A stretch of DNA of 26,362 bases from Fidelibacterota bacterium UBA1134 (GTDB taxonomy: Bacteria; Fidelibacterota; Marinisomatia; Marinisomatales; S15-B10). The notes under the pieces were generated by a model. It was not told where the DNA came from. It worked only from the letters and a program-made list of their open reading frames with translations, and did not search any database. Below, piece after piece: positions 1 through 9,700 of the stretch. Location of the stretch: positions 2,373 to 28,734 of the forward strand of contig DCAL01000020.1 of assembly GCA_002311975.1 (NCBI GenBank), given 5' to 3'. Both the position numbers and the translations under genes were made by a program. Each line of letters starts with the position of its first letter. Position 1 is the stretch's first letter.

Positions 1-1059
1 CCCCTTTTTCTTATAACAGGCCTTCCCAATCCCGTGGATGCTGCTGGCAGCTGGGACTCTCACGATGTCTCGATGCTTACCCTAGGGGAGGCGGTATATA
101 CGGCCGGCTGTGTCCCGTGTCATGGGCCTGGGGGAGAAGGGTTGACACCAGATCACCCCAACTATTCAAGCTTTGACCCGCTGCCCGCCGATCTTTCAGA
201 TCCCCTTTTTAACAGCACTGAACCAGCAGCAGACTGGTTCCTAGTGGTGAAATATGGCGGCCGGGCGTTGGGGCTGTCCGATCAGATGCCGGCTTACGGA
301 GGGGCCTATAGTGATAAGGAGATAGACGCCGTGGTGGTATATCTGAAAAAATTGGCGGATACGGAGGGATATCCCCACGGCGATCTCAATTTCCTTCGCC
401 CCATACGTACCATCAAGGTGTTCCCGGAAAAAGAGGCGCTGCTTATCTCCCGATTTGATGGGGGAAGGAATTCAGAAGTCATGAAAAACACCTTTTGCTA
501 TGCCAACCGTTTTGGAAAGCGGTTTCAGTATGAACTTAAAGCAAGTACAATAGAAAATTCCGGTAGTACGGAACTGGGACTGGAGTTGGGTCTGAAACAT
601 GCTTTTTTATCAGATCTGGAAAAAGAACTTTTGCTGGGGGGCGGCTTGGAAGTGAAATTCCTGTTTGAAGATGAGCTGAGTAGTGTCTTGGTACCTTACC
701 TTGGGTTTGCCAAAGGGGCTGGTGATTTTACTGCCCAGGGGAATTTCAGATTGGGTTTACCTTTGAATAATATGAGCGAAGGAAAAGCAGAAATTTCAGC
801 CGTTGGTCACTGGATGCATTCCGCTTGGCCCAGACGCCTGTTCCCCGGACTAGAGGGACGGGTGGTAACCCCGTTTCAAAAAGGGGGGACATTAGAGGTG
901 TCTCTCATCCCCCAGGTCACTATAGCTTTAACAAAGGGAGGTCACGTTGGGTTGGCTGTTGGCATGGAACTGCCTCTTTCAAATCAGGTTTGGGATTACC
1001 GATTACAGGCATTCCTGGTATGGGACTATGCTGATGGGGCCCTATGGAGTGGGTGGTAA
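1..1059 (+). CDS. Cytochrome c domain fused to predicted outer-membrane beta-barrel (5' end outside window)
   Basis: The frame is open to the first base of the window, reading a short hydrophobic stretch (PLFLITGLPNPVDA) that looks like the end of a signal peptide, so the true start lies upstream. The GTG at 34 is only the first possible start inside the window. Counting from it, a haem-binding CVPCH lies at residues 26-30 and a likely axial Met at 85 (SDQMPAYGG), followed by the closing helix YSDKEIDAVVVYLKKL: a class I monohaem cytochrome c of about 110 residues. The remaining 230 residues have alternating hydrophobic and polar strands with glycine turns (LGLELGLKHAF, EVKFLFEDE, FRLGLPLNN, VGLAVGMELPL), which suggests a beta-barrel, but I cannot name the family. 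The fusion would place a haem at the outer membrane. Cytochrome call is firm; barrel call is inference. Confidence 0.75.
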   Translation, partial: PLFLITGLPNPVDAAGSWDSHDVSMLTLGEAVYTAGCVPCHGPGGEGLTPDHPNYSSFDPLPADLSDPLFNSTEPAADWFLVVKYGGRALGLSDQMPAYGGAYSDKEIDAVVVYLKKLADTEGYPHGDLNFLRPIRTIKVFPEKEALLISRFDGGRNSEVMKNTFCYANRFGKRFQYELKASTIENSGSTELGLELGLKHAFLSDLEKELLLGGGLEVKFLFEDELSSVLVPYLGFAKGAGDFTAQGNFRLGLPLNNMSEGKAEISAVGHWMHSAWPRRLFPGLEGRVVTPFQKGGTLEVSLIPQVTIALTKGGHVGLAVGMELPLSNQVWDYRLQAFLVWDYADGALWSGW

Positions 1060-1186
1060 TTTCACGACTGGCATCCCCAGAAATTCCTTAATTTGAGTCC
1101 ATTCATCAACAATCTGGAATTTGTCTTTTCATAACAGCAAATTCTCTCGGACATTACACTGAGGCAGATCAAGCAGTAGAGAAACT

Positions 1187-1699
1187 ATGAGAGTGAAAAC
1201 ACGTGTTATACGGGTCACAGTGACCAGTCTATTGGCTATCCTCTTCTTGAGTTGCGGCGATTCAGCGAAAGTTTTCGATCTCGTCATTTCAGATGTTGTA
1301 ATTGTAGACGGTACAGGAAATCCTTGGTACCGTGGTGATGTTGGCATCAGGCAAGGGATGATTTCGCGCATCGGCAGTCTCGCAGATTCCAAGTCCAAGA
1401 GAGTCATTAATGCCAGTGGTCTTGTGGTGTCGCCCGGTTTTATCGACATGCATACTCACACCGAAAGGAAGATGCTGGACTTTCCTGATGTAGAAAACTA
1501 TATCCGCCAGGGGGTGACAACAGTGGTGGGTGGTAACTGCGGAAGCTCTCCTCATCCTGTTGGCGATTTCTTTGCCGATGTGAATCGCACAGGCGTGTCG
1601 CTGAATCTTGCCCTTTTGGTGGGACACAATACGATTCGCAAAGAGGTGATGGGAACAGAAAATCCGGCGGCCATATTGATCTATCGTTTGACACGGTGA
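1187..1699 (+). pseudogene. Truncated N-acyl-D-amino-acid deacylase (amidohydrolase) lipoprotein, N-terminal third only
   Basis: Intact family members are about 480-530 residues and hydrolyse N-acyl-D-amino acids with a metal-dependent amidohydrolase barrel. Here only 170 residues remain. Visible are a lipoprotein signal (LFLSC, Cys23), the small beta domain, the metal motif SPGFIDMHTHTE (His89, His91), the family cysteine in GGNCGSS (Cys118) and VGHNTIRKEVMG (about 145-156). Family resemblance stops near residue 161 (about base 1668), and the reading frame ends nine residues later. The following DNA is the antisense M14 gene, so the missing 350 or so residues are deleted and not merely frameshifted. 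The start ATG is preceded by a weak purine stretch (agtagagaa). Without the rest of the barrel the product should be inactive. A misassembly at 1668-1747 is an alternative explanation. Confidence 0.8.
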
Positions 1700-1740
1700 T
1701 TTCAACTCGCCCCCTATCTTGCTCTCTCCAAGAAAAGAGG

Positions 1741-1757
1741 GACATGCTTAGAATGTC
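1741..1757 (-). terminator. Possible weak terminator hairpin at the end of the M14 gene
   Basis: A 5-bp stem (gacat/atgtc) around a 7-base loop overlaps the stop codon of the M14 gene. Read on the minus strand it is followed by a pyrimidine-rich tract (cctcttttctt). An alternative 6-bp pairing (gggaca 1739-1744 with tgtccc 1758-1763) uses the same bases and is followed by AAAAA on the plus strand. Both are weak. Confidence 0.3.
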
Positions 1758-4312
1758 TGTCCCAAAAAGATTGCATTCAAAAACAGCCCGTTCGTGCCGT
1801 ACCAGAAGGCGCGAAAATTTAGGTTATCGGCGAATAGAATTATACTCCCTTTGCCCGACCGCTGGGCCATGATAGCTGCTGTTTCCTGAAGCTGAGTCAG
1901 GTTTTTCTCAGAGATATAACCGCTCAGCAGTGGGTTGTCAGTGTAGATTCCCACGTTTACTCCCGGCTTGACCGATTTCTTGTAAAAGTTGGTATTGCGT
2001 CTGAACAATGCCACCCGATCATTGTAGCCGAATGCTACAGGGTGGGTAACATCGAGATGGACTTGGAAGATTGAACCGCCGATTCTCTGCGCGCCTCTGG
2101 CGGGCGCGATTCTGTTGTAAGGAATATCCAGTGTATCCTTCTTGTCACTTTTCAGAGTTTCATCCATGAGCTTATTGTCAACGACCCATTTGGCCCCTCC
2201 TTCAAGGGCGATAAGGTTGCCGCCGTCTTTGACCCATCGACCAACCTTGGCCGCTGCCGTCGAATCGAGACGGGAATATGAACCGTTAACCAGGATAAGG
2301 GTGGTATAATCCCTCAGGTCTGCTCCCTTTACAGCTTCCGCATCCAAAAGTGACAGCGGCATGTTCATCTTTTCGTTGAGAAGATGTCTCACCTCTCCCA
2401 CCTGATAGGCGCCCACTCCCCGTCCCGACAGCACAGCCACAACGGGCTTCTTCAGCGGTGCATTGCCCGGACTTCCCAGATCAGGCCCCTTTGAGGCGAG
2501 ACCGCTGTTCGCCGCATGAACGTTTACGTGATCTTCCCTGACGATTGTCTCCATGAGATGATGGACATCATACGGTTCCAGAACACTGCTGGCATCCCTC
2601 TGATTCACCGGGACGATAATGGTGCCTCTGTCAAAAGAAGTGATCTTCCCATCTATCTCTGTCTGAAACGGTTCCTTTGCCACCGATGGATAGATGCCGG
2701 CATCCAGAATGCGGTAGAGTGCCCGCGGAGCGAAATAGCAGTCCCATGACATGAGGTAGGCGAAGGAAGCTTTGCCGCCTACAAGTTCACCGCCATCCAG
2801 CGCCATTTCCTGAACAGCATCACCGATCATTCCTCTAGAGCTCTGTCTGACAGCACTGTAACGAACACCGTATGCAAGAGGCAGTGTCCATGTGGAAACA
2901 TCGTAGAAGAGTGAATCCTGGTATTCGGTCACCGTCTCCATGACCGCCTTGATAAAACGTGTCTGTGGCTGGTTCATAGGGATAAGGACAGATTGCTCTG
3001 GATCGTAGGTTTTCTTATCAATCGTGACTTCCCGCTTTAGCCTGTGGACGCGCACCCGATGTTTCTGGAGAGTTCTCACCAGCAGTTGTGCTCGTGTGCG
3101 TCTCTCCTTAAGACTTATGACGTACGCCTTCACCGGATTCCGCTTGGCGATTTCGGCCGCATCTTTGAAGAAATCACGCTGGTATTTCAGGAAATCAATC
3201 CGCATATCAGCAAATCCTCTCAGGGTGCCGAGCGAAGCAGTGAAATGGTTGCGGATGGAAAAGGGGTAAGAGAGAAGACCTGAGCTGGTTTCTGTCAGAA
3301 GGGAGCGGGAGGAGGGTTGCTCACACAGGATCCCCACGGCGCCGTTTACATCGGGATAGGTAGAGCCTTTGCCGTAATAGAAATCGTCAAATCGTTCTTT
3401 AGTGAAGTAAAGCGTTCCGATCTCATCCAGCGATTGGGAGAGGTAATCGGCCAGTCTGTTGGTCAGATCGAAGACTCCCTTCGGGGTATTGGGGTTGTTG
3501 CGGCTGGGAATTCCCGGCATGAAGAAGTACTTGGAATCCCTTCCCTGTTCGTGGAAATCGAGTAGAAGCTGGGGCTGCCAGTGATGAAAGAGCGCTATTC
3601 TTCCGTTTGATTCGGGATGTTCCGCGGGCAGCCAGTCGCGGTTGAGATCAAACCAGTAGTGATTGGTGCGTCCGCCCGGCCACGGCTCGTTGTGTTCCCG
3701 GTCCTGCCCGTCTGAGCTTATTACGTTGCTGCGGTTGCCGTTAGCCCAATCCACAAATCTGTCGCGCCCGTCAGGATTCAGCATGGGATCAATGATGATA
3801 ACATTATGTTCAAGGAGGGCACGGATTTTCCTTCCTCTCCCGGCTGCCAGATGATGGAGGGTAAGGACGGCAGCTTCCGATCCGCTGGCCTCGTTGCCGT
3901 GGATCGAATAGCCGAGGTAAACGATGCCCGGCATGTTTTCCAGATACTTGTCCGAAATGTCACCCGCTGAGTCAAACATGAGCAGGTTATTCTCCCGAAT
4001 CGTCTCCAGGCGGTTGTGGTTCTCCGGCGATGTTACGATGGCATGGATCAGGCGTCGCCCTTCCCATGTGGTGGCGTGCTGGCGGACGATGACGCGGTCG
4101 CTCGCTCCAGACACTGCGTTAAAGTATTCGACAATCTGGTGCGGCCTCGTATGGCGCATTCCGATCCTGTGGCCAATGACGTCTTGGGGCTCAGGGATGT
4201 CAGATGAATAGCGGACGCCGTCGATCTTCAGCGGTAATTGTATATTCTCCTGGGACGAAAGTAGTGAAACCACTAGTGCAACAGACGTGAGTGTGCGATA
4301 GAATGTTGACAT
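1748..4312 (-). CDS. Secreted M14-family zinc carboxypeptidase with C-terminal amidotransferase-like domain
   Basis: This is a zinc peptidase expected to trim C-terminal residues from peptides outside the cytoplasm. I chose the ATG at 4312, 12 codons inside the longest frame, because it has a GGGAGA ribosome site 8 bases upstream and begins a signal peptide (STFYRTLTSVALVVSLLSSQ). Length is 854 residues. Zinc ligands are His138 and Glu141 (HGNEASGSE) and His254 (DFHEQG). NPDGRDRF (179-186) and DLNRDW (222-227) are typical M14 substrate-binding segments, and Glu331 in GILCEQPSSR fits the catalytic glutamate. All key residues are present. The second half contains a Rossmann-like segment (VAVLSGRGVGAYQVGEVRHL onward, GGNLIALEGG) resembling the class I glutamine-amidotransferase fold seen in other large M14 proteins of FCB bacteria. 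It is convergent with the truncated deacylase and divergent from the gamma-glutamyltransferase gene. Confidence 0.9.
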   Translation of the reverse strand: MSTFYRTLTSVALVVSLLSSQENIQLPLKIDGVRYSSDIPEPQDVIGHRIGMRHTRPHQIVEYFNAVSGASDRVIVRQHATTWEGRRLIHAIVTSPENHNRLETIRENNLLMFDSAGDISDKYLENMPGIVYLGYSIHGNEASGSEAAVLTLHHLAAGRGRKIRALLEHNVIIIDPMLNPDGRDRFVDWANGNRSNVISSDGQDREHNEPWPGGRTNHYWFDLNRDWLPAEHPESNGRIALFHHWQPQLLLDFHEQGRDSKYFFMPGIPSRNNPNTPKGVFDLTNRLADYLSQSLDEIGTLYFTKERFDDFYYGKGSTYPDVNGAVGILCEQPSSRSLLTETSSGLLSYPFSIRNHFTASLGTLRGFADMRIDFLKYQRDFFKDAAEIAKRNPVKAYVISLKERRTRAQLLVRTLQKHRVRVHRLKREVTIDKKTYDPEQSVLIPMNQPQTRFIKAVMETVTEYQDSLFYDVSTWTLPLAYGVRYSAVRQSSRGMIGDAVQEMALDGGELVGGKASFAYLMSWDCYFAPRALYRILDAGIYPSVAKEPFQTEIDGKITSFDRGTIIVPVNQRDASSVLEPYDVHHLMETIVREDHVNVHAANSGLASKGPDLGSPGNAPLKKPVVAVLSGRGVGAYQVGEVRHLLNEKMNMPLSLLDAEAVKGADLRDYTTLILVNGSYSRLDSTAAAKVGRWVKDGGNLIALEGGAKWVVDNKLMDETLKSDKKDTLDIPYNRIAPARGAQRIGGSIFQVHLDVTHPVAFGYNDRVALFRRNTNFYKKSVKPGVNVGIYTDNPLLSGYISEKNLTQLQETAAIMAQRSGKGSIILFADNLNFRAFWYGTNGLFLNAIFLGQTF

Positions 4313-4943
4313 TAATTTGTTCTCCCGTATCTTGATTGGCAACGGCAACAGCGTCAGTGAGAGGAAACCCCTTCAGATAATCTGCGTCATCGGTGGTGAG
4401 AATTTAGACACATTGGGGGCGGAATCAACGGGCAATTGAATAACCCACACAAGCGGTGGCTCAGCTTCTTCTGATTTTGTATTCTGGCTGGAAGTTAATC
4501 AGTATTCTGTATAGAATTTTCATTATTGCATTCATAATGGCGATTAGGTCGGTGGACAGTTCGGAGTACAAGGTTGAGATCAGATTTCTCGAATCGAATC
4601 ATTGCAGATATGCAATAACTTCTGCTCCGCGTGTTTGTTGTGCTCTAACAAGACATCTTGGTAGAGATTCTGAATGAAATGATGGGTTACAGAAGAATCA
4701 TTTTACAACGCAACAAGTGTGTCAGCAATGATTTCACTTCGTTGCCTGCCTGCGCCCGATCCGCCGGTCGGCGGATCGGGCGGGCAGGCAAAAAGACGGC
4801 GCATCTTCGATCGGATATTAAGTCAAGTCCGATGTCCACTATTTATGCATCGTACTTGTCCCTGGTAACGAAGTGTAGAGAGAACGGCGTGTAGATGGAG
4901 TATTCACCAATAGCAGGGGCACTTCAGGTGAGTGTTTATTCAG
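4313..4943. other. Gene-free intergenic region between divergent M14 and gamma-glutamyltransferase genes
   Basis: I see no convincing gene here. The short open frames lack ribosome sites and resemble no family. It contains the M14 ribosome-binding site and, near its right end, a 50-nt hairpin (4742-4791). I could not pick a convincing M14 promoter on the minus strand. Confidence 0.6.
4742..4791. repeat. 50-nt GC-rich hairpin, REP-like inverted repeat
   Basis: The arms 4742-4765 and 4770-4791 pair over their whole length apart from one 2-base bulge in the left arm, around the 4-base loop ggtc. The core gatccgcc/ggcggatc is perfect. It is far longer than an ordinary terminator, has no coding role, and lies in the middle of a gene-free spacer between divergent genes. 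That is typical of dispersed extragenic palindromes (REP/MITE-like). Only one copy occurs in this window. Confidence 0.6.
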
Positions 4944-4972
4944 TTGACATTCGTCTCAGACGTTGCTATCAT
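4944..4972 (+). promoter_or_regulatory. Sigma70-type promoter of the gamma-glutamyltransferase gene
   Basis: TTGACA (4944-4949), a spacer of exactly 17 bases and TATCAT (4967-4972) give an 11/12 match to the sigma70 consensus. The predicted transcript start near 4979 leaves a leader of about 18 bases before the ATG at 4998. This rules out the in-frame upstream start at 4932. Confidence 0.7.
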
Positions 4973-4997
4973 TCCGCCCGACTCAGACGGAGATAAA

Positions 4998-6701
4998 ATG
5001 CGTTTTAGCAAAACATTCGTTCCCGTTGGCATCGTGCTGGCGGTTTTTCTGGTCTTTACCGGCTGCGCTGCTGTGAAGCCTACCAACGCTCTTTTCGCGT
5101 CCACCGGCGGTGACGGTATGGTGGTATCGGTGAATCCAATCGCGTCACAGATCGGGATGGAGGTGCTAAGGAGCGGCGGAAATGCTGTCGATGCTGCTAT
5201 CGCCACGGGCTTTGCTCTCGGCGTTGTGAATCAGTATAACTGCGGTCTGGGCGGCGGCACTTTTATTGTTATCCGCATGGCGGACGGTACGGTCCACACC
5301 ATTGACGGTCGTGAGATGGCGCCGTCAGCTGCTACGCGGGACATGTACATCAGAGACGGCGAGTTCGATCCGTCTCTCAGTCAGCGAGGGCCCCTCGCCG
5401 CGGGCGTTCCGGGTGTTCCAGCAGCTTATCTGAAGGCCCTCGAATTGGAGGGGACAAAGCCTCTTAACGATCTGTTGGTATCCTCAATTGCGGTGGCGAG
5501 AAACGGTTTTGAACTGACTGAAAAATACATCTCCAGCTATGAGAAAGCCACGGAGTATTTGAGGCAAGACCCCGCTTCTGCGGCAATATACTTCCATGAA
5601 GACGGATCTCAGCTGGAAGCGGGTGATATTTTCAAGCAGCCGGACCTCGCAGAGACGTACGAGAAACTCAGCCAACTGGGATTGGACTATTTCTACCGCG
5701 GCGAATTTGCTCAGCGGACAGCTAAGTATATGAAAGAAAACGGTGGCCTTATCTCAGAAGAAGACATGGCAAACTATCGCGCCGTTGTCCGGGCACCGGT
5801 TGTAGGCCAGTACAGGGGATATACTGTTATCGGCATGCCGCCGCCCAGTTCGGGAGGTGTGCACGTCCTCCAGATGCTTAATATGATTGAAGCTTCGAAA
5901 GTGTTAGATGGCGAGACGCAGTGGAGTGGGAAGACTACATTCCGTGTGGCCCAGTTTATGGAACGCGCCTTTCAGGACCGGGCCGAGTTTTTGGGCGATA
6001 TGGACTACTATCCTGTCCCTGTCGAACGATTGATCAGCAAGGACTACGCAGCCTCCCTTGTGGATGAAATCATGACTGCCAGCGCCAAAGTGCGCCAGCC
6101 CACAGCGGAAGTTGCTCTTGAGCCCGGACACACCACCAACTTTTGTGTCATAGACAGGCAGGGCAATGCTGTGGCTATCAATCATACGGTGAATCTCACT
6201 TACGGCGCCATGGTGACGGTGCCGGGAACAGGCGTGGTCCTGAACTGTGAGATGGATGATTTCAGCGCTCGACCGGGAGTTCCCAATTTCTTCGGCCTCA
6301 TCGGCAGCGAAGCCAATGCTATCGAGCCGGGCAAGCGTCCCCTCTCCAGCATGTCACCTACCATCGTGGTGAAGAATGACAGATCCGTCATGGTCCTGGG
6401 CGGCTCTGGCGGACCGCGAATTATCACCGGAGTACTCCAGACACTCATCGGCGTCCTCGATTTCAATCTTCCCCTCAGAGACGCTGTGGAGATGCCCCGC
6501 TTCCATCATCAGTATAAACCGGAAGCACTTTTTGTGGAACCGGGACTTTCCGATTTGCACCGGACAGTCCTTAGAGAACGGGGATTTGAGCTGAAGGAGA
6601 GAGACGGTCTCGGGCGTGTGAGGGTCATCGTCTGGGATAAGAAGAATCAGACCTACAGAGGCTATGCCGACGGAGTGGGAATTGGGCCCGTCGCGTACTA
6701 G
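4998..6701 (+). CDS. ggt: Gamma-glutamyltransferase (glutathione hydrolase), lipoprotein-type
   Basis: An N-terminal nucleophile hydrolase that cleaves gamma-glutamyl bonds of glutathione and related peptides, normally self-processed into two subunits in the periplasm or at the surface. The ATG at 4998 has GGAGA upstream and follows the promoter at 4944-4972. Length is 567 residues, normal for the family. The N-terminus is a signal with a lipobox-like VFTGC (Cys23), so the enzyme is probably membrane-anchored. Predicted functional residues are all present: Arg105 in DGREMAP (gamma-glutamate binding), the processing site and nucleophile Thr379 in GHTTNFCV, MDDFSARPGVPN (419-430), the RPLSSMSPT serine pair (447-455) and the oxyanion glycines in GSGGPR (469-474). 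Intact and probably active. The subtilase start lies 41 bp downstream, consistent with co-transcription and a shared role in peptide scavenging. Confidence 0.95.
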   Translation: MRFSKTFVPVGIVLAVFLVFTGCAAVKPTNALFASTGGDGMVVSVNPIASQIGMEVLRSGGNAVDAAIATGFALGVVNQYNCGLGGGTFIVIRMADGTVHTIDGREMAPSAATRDMYIRDGEFDPSLSQRGPLAAGVPGVPAAYLKALELEGTKPLNDLLVSSIAVARNGFELTEKYISSYEKATEYLRQDPASAAIYFHEDGSQLEAGDIFKQPDLAETYEKLSQLGLDYFYRGEFAQRTAKYMKENGGLISEEDMANYRAVVRAPVVGQYRGYTVIGMPPPSSGGVHVLQMLNMIEASKVLDGETQWSGKTTFRVAQFMERAFQDRAEFLGDMDYYPVPVERLISKDYAASLVDEIMTASAKVRQPTAEVALEPGHTTNFCVIDRQGNAVAINHTVNLTYGAMVTVPGTGVVLNCEMDDFSARPGVPNFFGLIGSEANAIEPGKRPLSSMSPTIVVKNDRSVMVLGGSGGPRIITGVLQTLIGVLDFNLPLRDAVEMPRFHHQYKPEALFVEPGLSDLHRTVLRERGFELKERDGLGRVRVIVWDKKNQTYRGYADGVGIGPVAY

Positions 6702-6742
6702 TGCGCCCGTTCTCAGCAAAAGAATTATTGAGGGATAGGATT

Positions 6743-9700
6743 ATGAAATGGTTCGGCAGATTTGCGGCTCTCTGTCTCCTTGGCGGTTTTGCCGTTGCGG
6801 AGGAGATCACTCCGGACAATGTCGTGCGGGGAGAAGTGATCTTCAAGCTTTCGGCCAATACCGCCCTGCTGCGGGGAAGTTCTCTTTCTACGGGAACGGC
6901 TGCTGTTGACCGAATCCTGTTGCGCTATGGCGTTGAATCGGTGACGCCCATGTTTCCAAGCGGCAAGACGCGCCGCTCTGATCTGCCGGATATCAGCCGC
7001 ATATATCGTGCCACCTATGACAAAAGCATCGCCCCTTTTGCAGTGGCTAAAGCGTTGGCAGCACTGCCCGAGGTAGTCTATGCTGAACCGAACTACACCC
7101 GGCGGCAGTACGACGTACCCAATGATACCAGATTCAATAACCAGTGGCATCTGTCCAAGATCAGTGCCGCCGCGGCTTGGGACATATCCCATGGAGATTC
7201 TACTGTCATCATCGGAATTGTGGACAGCGGTACAGACATGGATCATCCCGACTTGGAGGCTAACATCTGGGTCAATGAGGCTGAACTGAACGGCCTTTCC
7301 GGCAGGGATGATGACGACAACGGCTATGTAGATGATATCCGCGGCTGGGACTTCGCTGATGATGACAACAACCCCGATAATGCGGTGCCCGAAAATATGC
7401 ACGGTACGCACGTGGCCGGTCTTGCCAATGCGGTTACCAATAATGAGGTCGGCGTGGCCGGTGTGGCGTGGAATGTCAAGATGCTGATCACAAAACACGG
7501 CTATGACGATGATACACCTGTCATTGTGAACGGCTTTCAGGGAATTGTCTATGCTGCTGAACTTGGGGCTCATGTGATTAATTGCAGCTGGGGCGGCGGC
7601 GGATATTCACAGTACGAAGCGGATGTAATAGACTATGTAACAGGACTGGGAGCACTTGTAGTGGTAGCGTCTGGCAATGAAAACTCTGACGCGCTCAGCT
7701 ATCCGTCGTTCTATGAGAATGTGTTTTCAGTGGCCGCCACCAGCCGGAGTGATCAGCGGGCAGACTTCAGTAATTTCGGTATGTGGGTGGATGGGGCTAC
7801 ACCGGGGGTATCAGTACTATCCACTCTGCCCGATGAATCCTACGGACAAGCGTCGGGAACGTCCATGTCGTCGCCCGTGGCGGCTGGTGTTGCCGCGCTG
7901 GTAAAATCATTTTATCCTGATCTCTCGCCCCATCAGCTTGCCCGTCGCATGGCCGGGACCGCGGATAACATTGACAGTAATAACCCGGACTATGCGGGAT
8001 TGCTTGGTACAGGGCGCTTCAATGCTGAGAATGCTCTCGCCTACGACGAGTCACAGTTTGTGATATTCAAACCGAAACTGATGCTGACCAAGACCACTGT
8101 TTCTGAAGGCGGCGACGGCGATGGGAATGGCGTTTACGATAAAGGTGAATCCGCAGACGTAACCGTTACTTACAGAAGTTTCTCTCTCGGAGCGACAGAG
8201 AATTTCACCGTTCGTCTTTCTTCCGGTGATCCGGACCTTAGTGTCACCAGCGCCATTACCGCAGACTGGACTGTTCCGGCTGACACCACCTTTTCCATAT
8301 CGGGAGAACTTTCATTCGCCGTGGCTGAAGATGCCGAAGGCCATATGGCGGAACTGGTATTGGAGGGGGCTGTGGATGGGACAGTCGTCACGCAAGACAC
8401 GCTCTCCATTCTCATCGGTAAGACGCCTGTCCTGCTGGTAGCGGACGATTGGGAAGACTGTTGCGGCGACGTCCGCGTGGACGGCTTCTATGAAGGTATT
8501 CTAAAAGAAAACGCCGTCAGCTACGGCGTCTGGGATCACTCCAAGCTCGGGAGTCCTTCCGCTGAAACGCTGAAGAGTTTTCCTATTGTCATCTGGTTTA
8601 CAGAGTGGGACTTCCCCAGTCTTGATTCTCTCGATCGTGCCGCCCTGCGTGCCTATATGGATGGCGGCGGGAATCTCTACCTCTCCGGTCAGGACCTCGG
8701 CTGGGATCTGAACGAAAATCCGGGCACCGATGATCAGACGACTTTCTTCAAAGACTACCTGCGTGCCGACTGGGGCGGAGACGACTCGGGGTCACGCAAA
8801 GCGGAAGGAGTTCTCGGCGATCCCATCAGCCACGGTCTCAGCTTCACTCTCCATCAGCCAGGACTGCAGAGAGATTCTCAATATCCCGACTGGTTCACGC
8901 CGAAAAATGGCGCTGTGCCAATATTCCACTACAATAATGGAAAGGTGATGGGACTGCGATATAAGGATGACTACCGCCTCGTCTATACGGGGATGGGGCT
9001 GGAGGCGTTCGGCAGCGTCATCACCTCGAAGGCTCCTGAGGATATCAACGATATTCAGCGCACTGTTCTGGCACGAATTCTCACCTATCTCAATTTTATT
9101 CAGCACACTCGGCTAACTGACACTGAAACGACCGATGAGGATTTTGGAATCTCGGTGAATGTTGCGGGAGACACGGCCGATGTGGCGGCGGTCAGACTTT
9201 ATTACAAGATGGACAGTATGACGGATTATCAGGCGGTCGAAATGGTATCCGGAGATGGCACCAGATTCAAAGGGACAATTCCGGCGCCGGGAGAGGCTTC
9301 CAGAATCAGTTACTATATGGAGTCGGTGCATGACTATTACAGCTGGACGAATCCCAGTGGCGCTCCAGAGAGCATGTTCACGTTTTATGCCGGCCCTGAT
9401 TCGGTCCTTCCTGAGTCGTCTTTCATTACAGAATTGGATGACCGTATTGACAGAACGGGCAGTGCGGAAATCTGGGCATTCGCCCAGGACAATATCGGTG
9501 TGAAGGAGGTAACGATTGAAAAATGGACCTCCAACGATCCCTCCGGGACTGTCGTTACGGTGCCCATGGAATTGCGCGGTAGAATCTGGAAGGCGAAAAT
9601 CAACTGGGCGGATTTGCCGGGTAATACGACCATCAGTTACCGTATCAAAGTGACGGACAGCTCCTCCAATGAGAATGTGGACAGGTCCGAAGTCTTCACA

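Noticed and set aside
1213..1225. GGTCACAGTGACC palindrome resembling an operator
   Set aside because: It lies inside the signal-peptide codons of the truncated deacylase, with the wrong spacing for a CRP-type site, and is probably chance.
4456..4894. Two short plus-strand open frames in the spacer before the gamma-glutamyltransferase gene
   Set aside because: They have no ribosome sites, and the second runs through the 50-nt hairpin. Their compositions do not look like proteins.
4932..4997. Upstream in-frame start for gamma-glutamyltransferase
   Set aside because: It would overlap the TTGACA/TATCAT promoter and displace the lipoprotein signal from the N-terminus.
6725..7573. Long minus-strand open frame opposite the subtilase gene
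   Set aside because: It is the antisense shadow of a catalytic domain with all active-site motifs on the plus strand, and it resembles no family.
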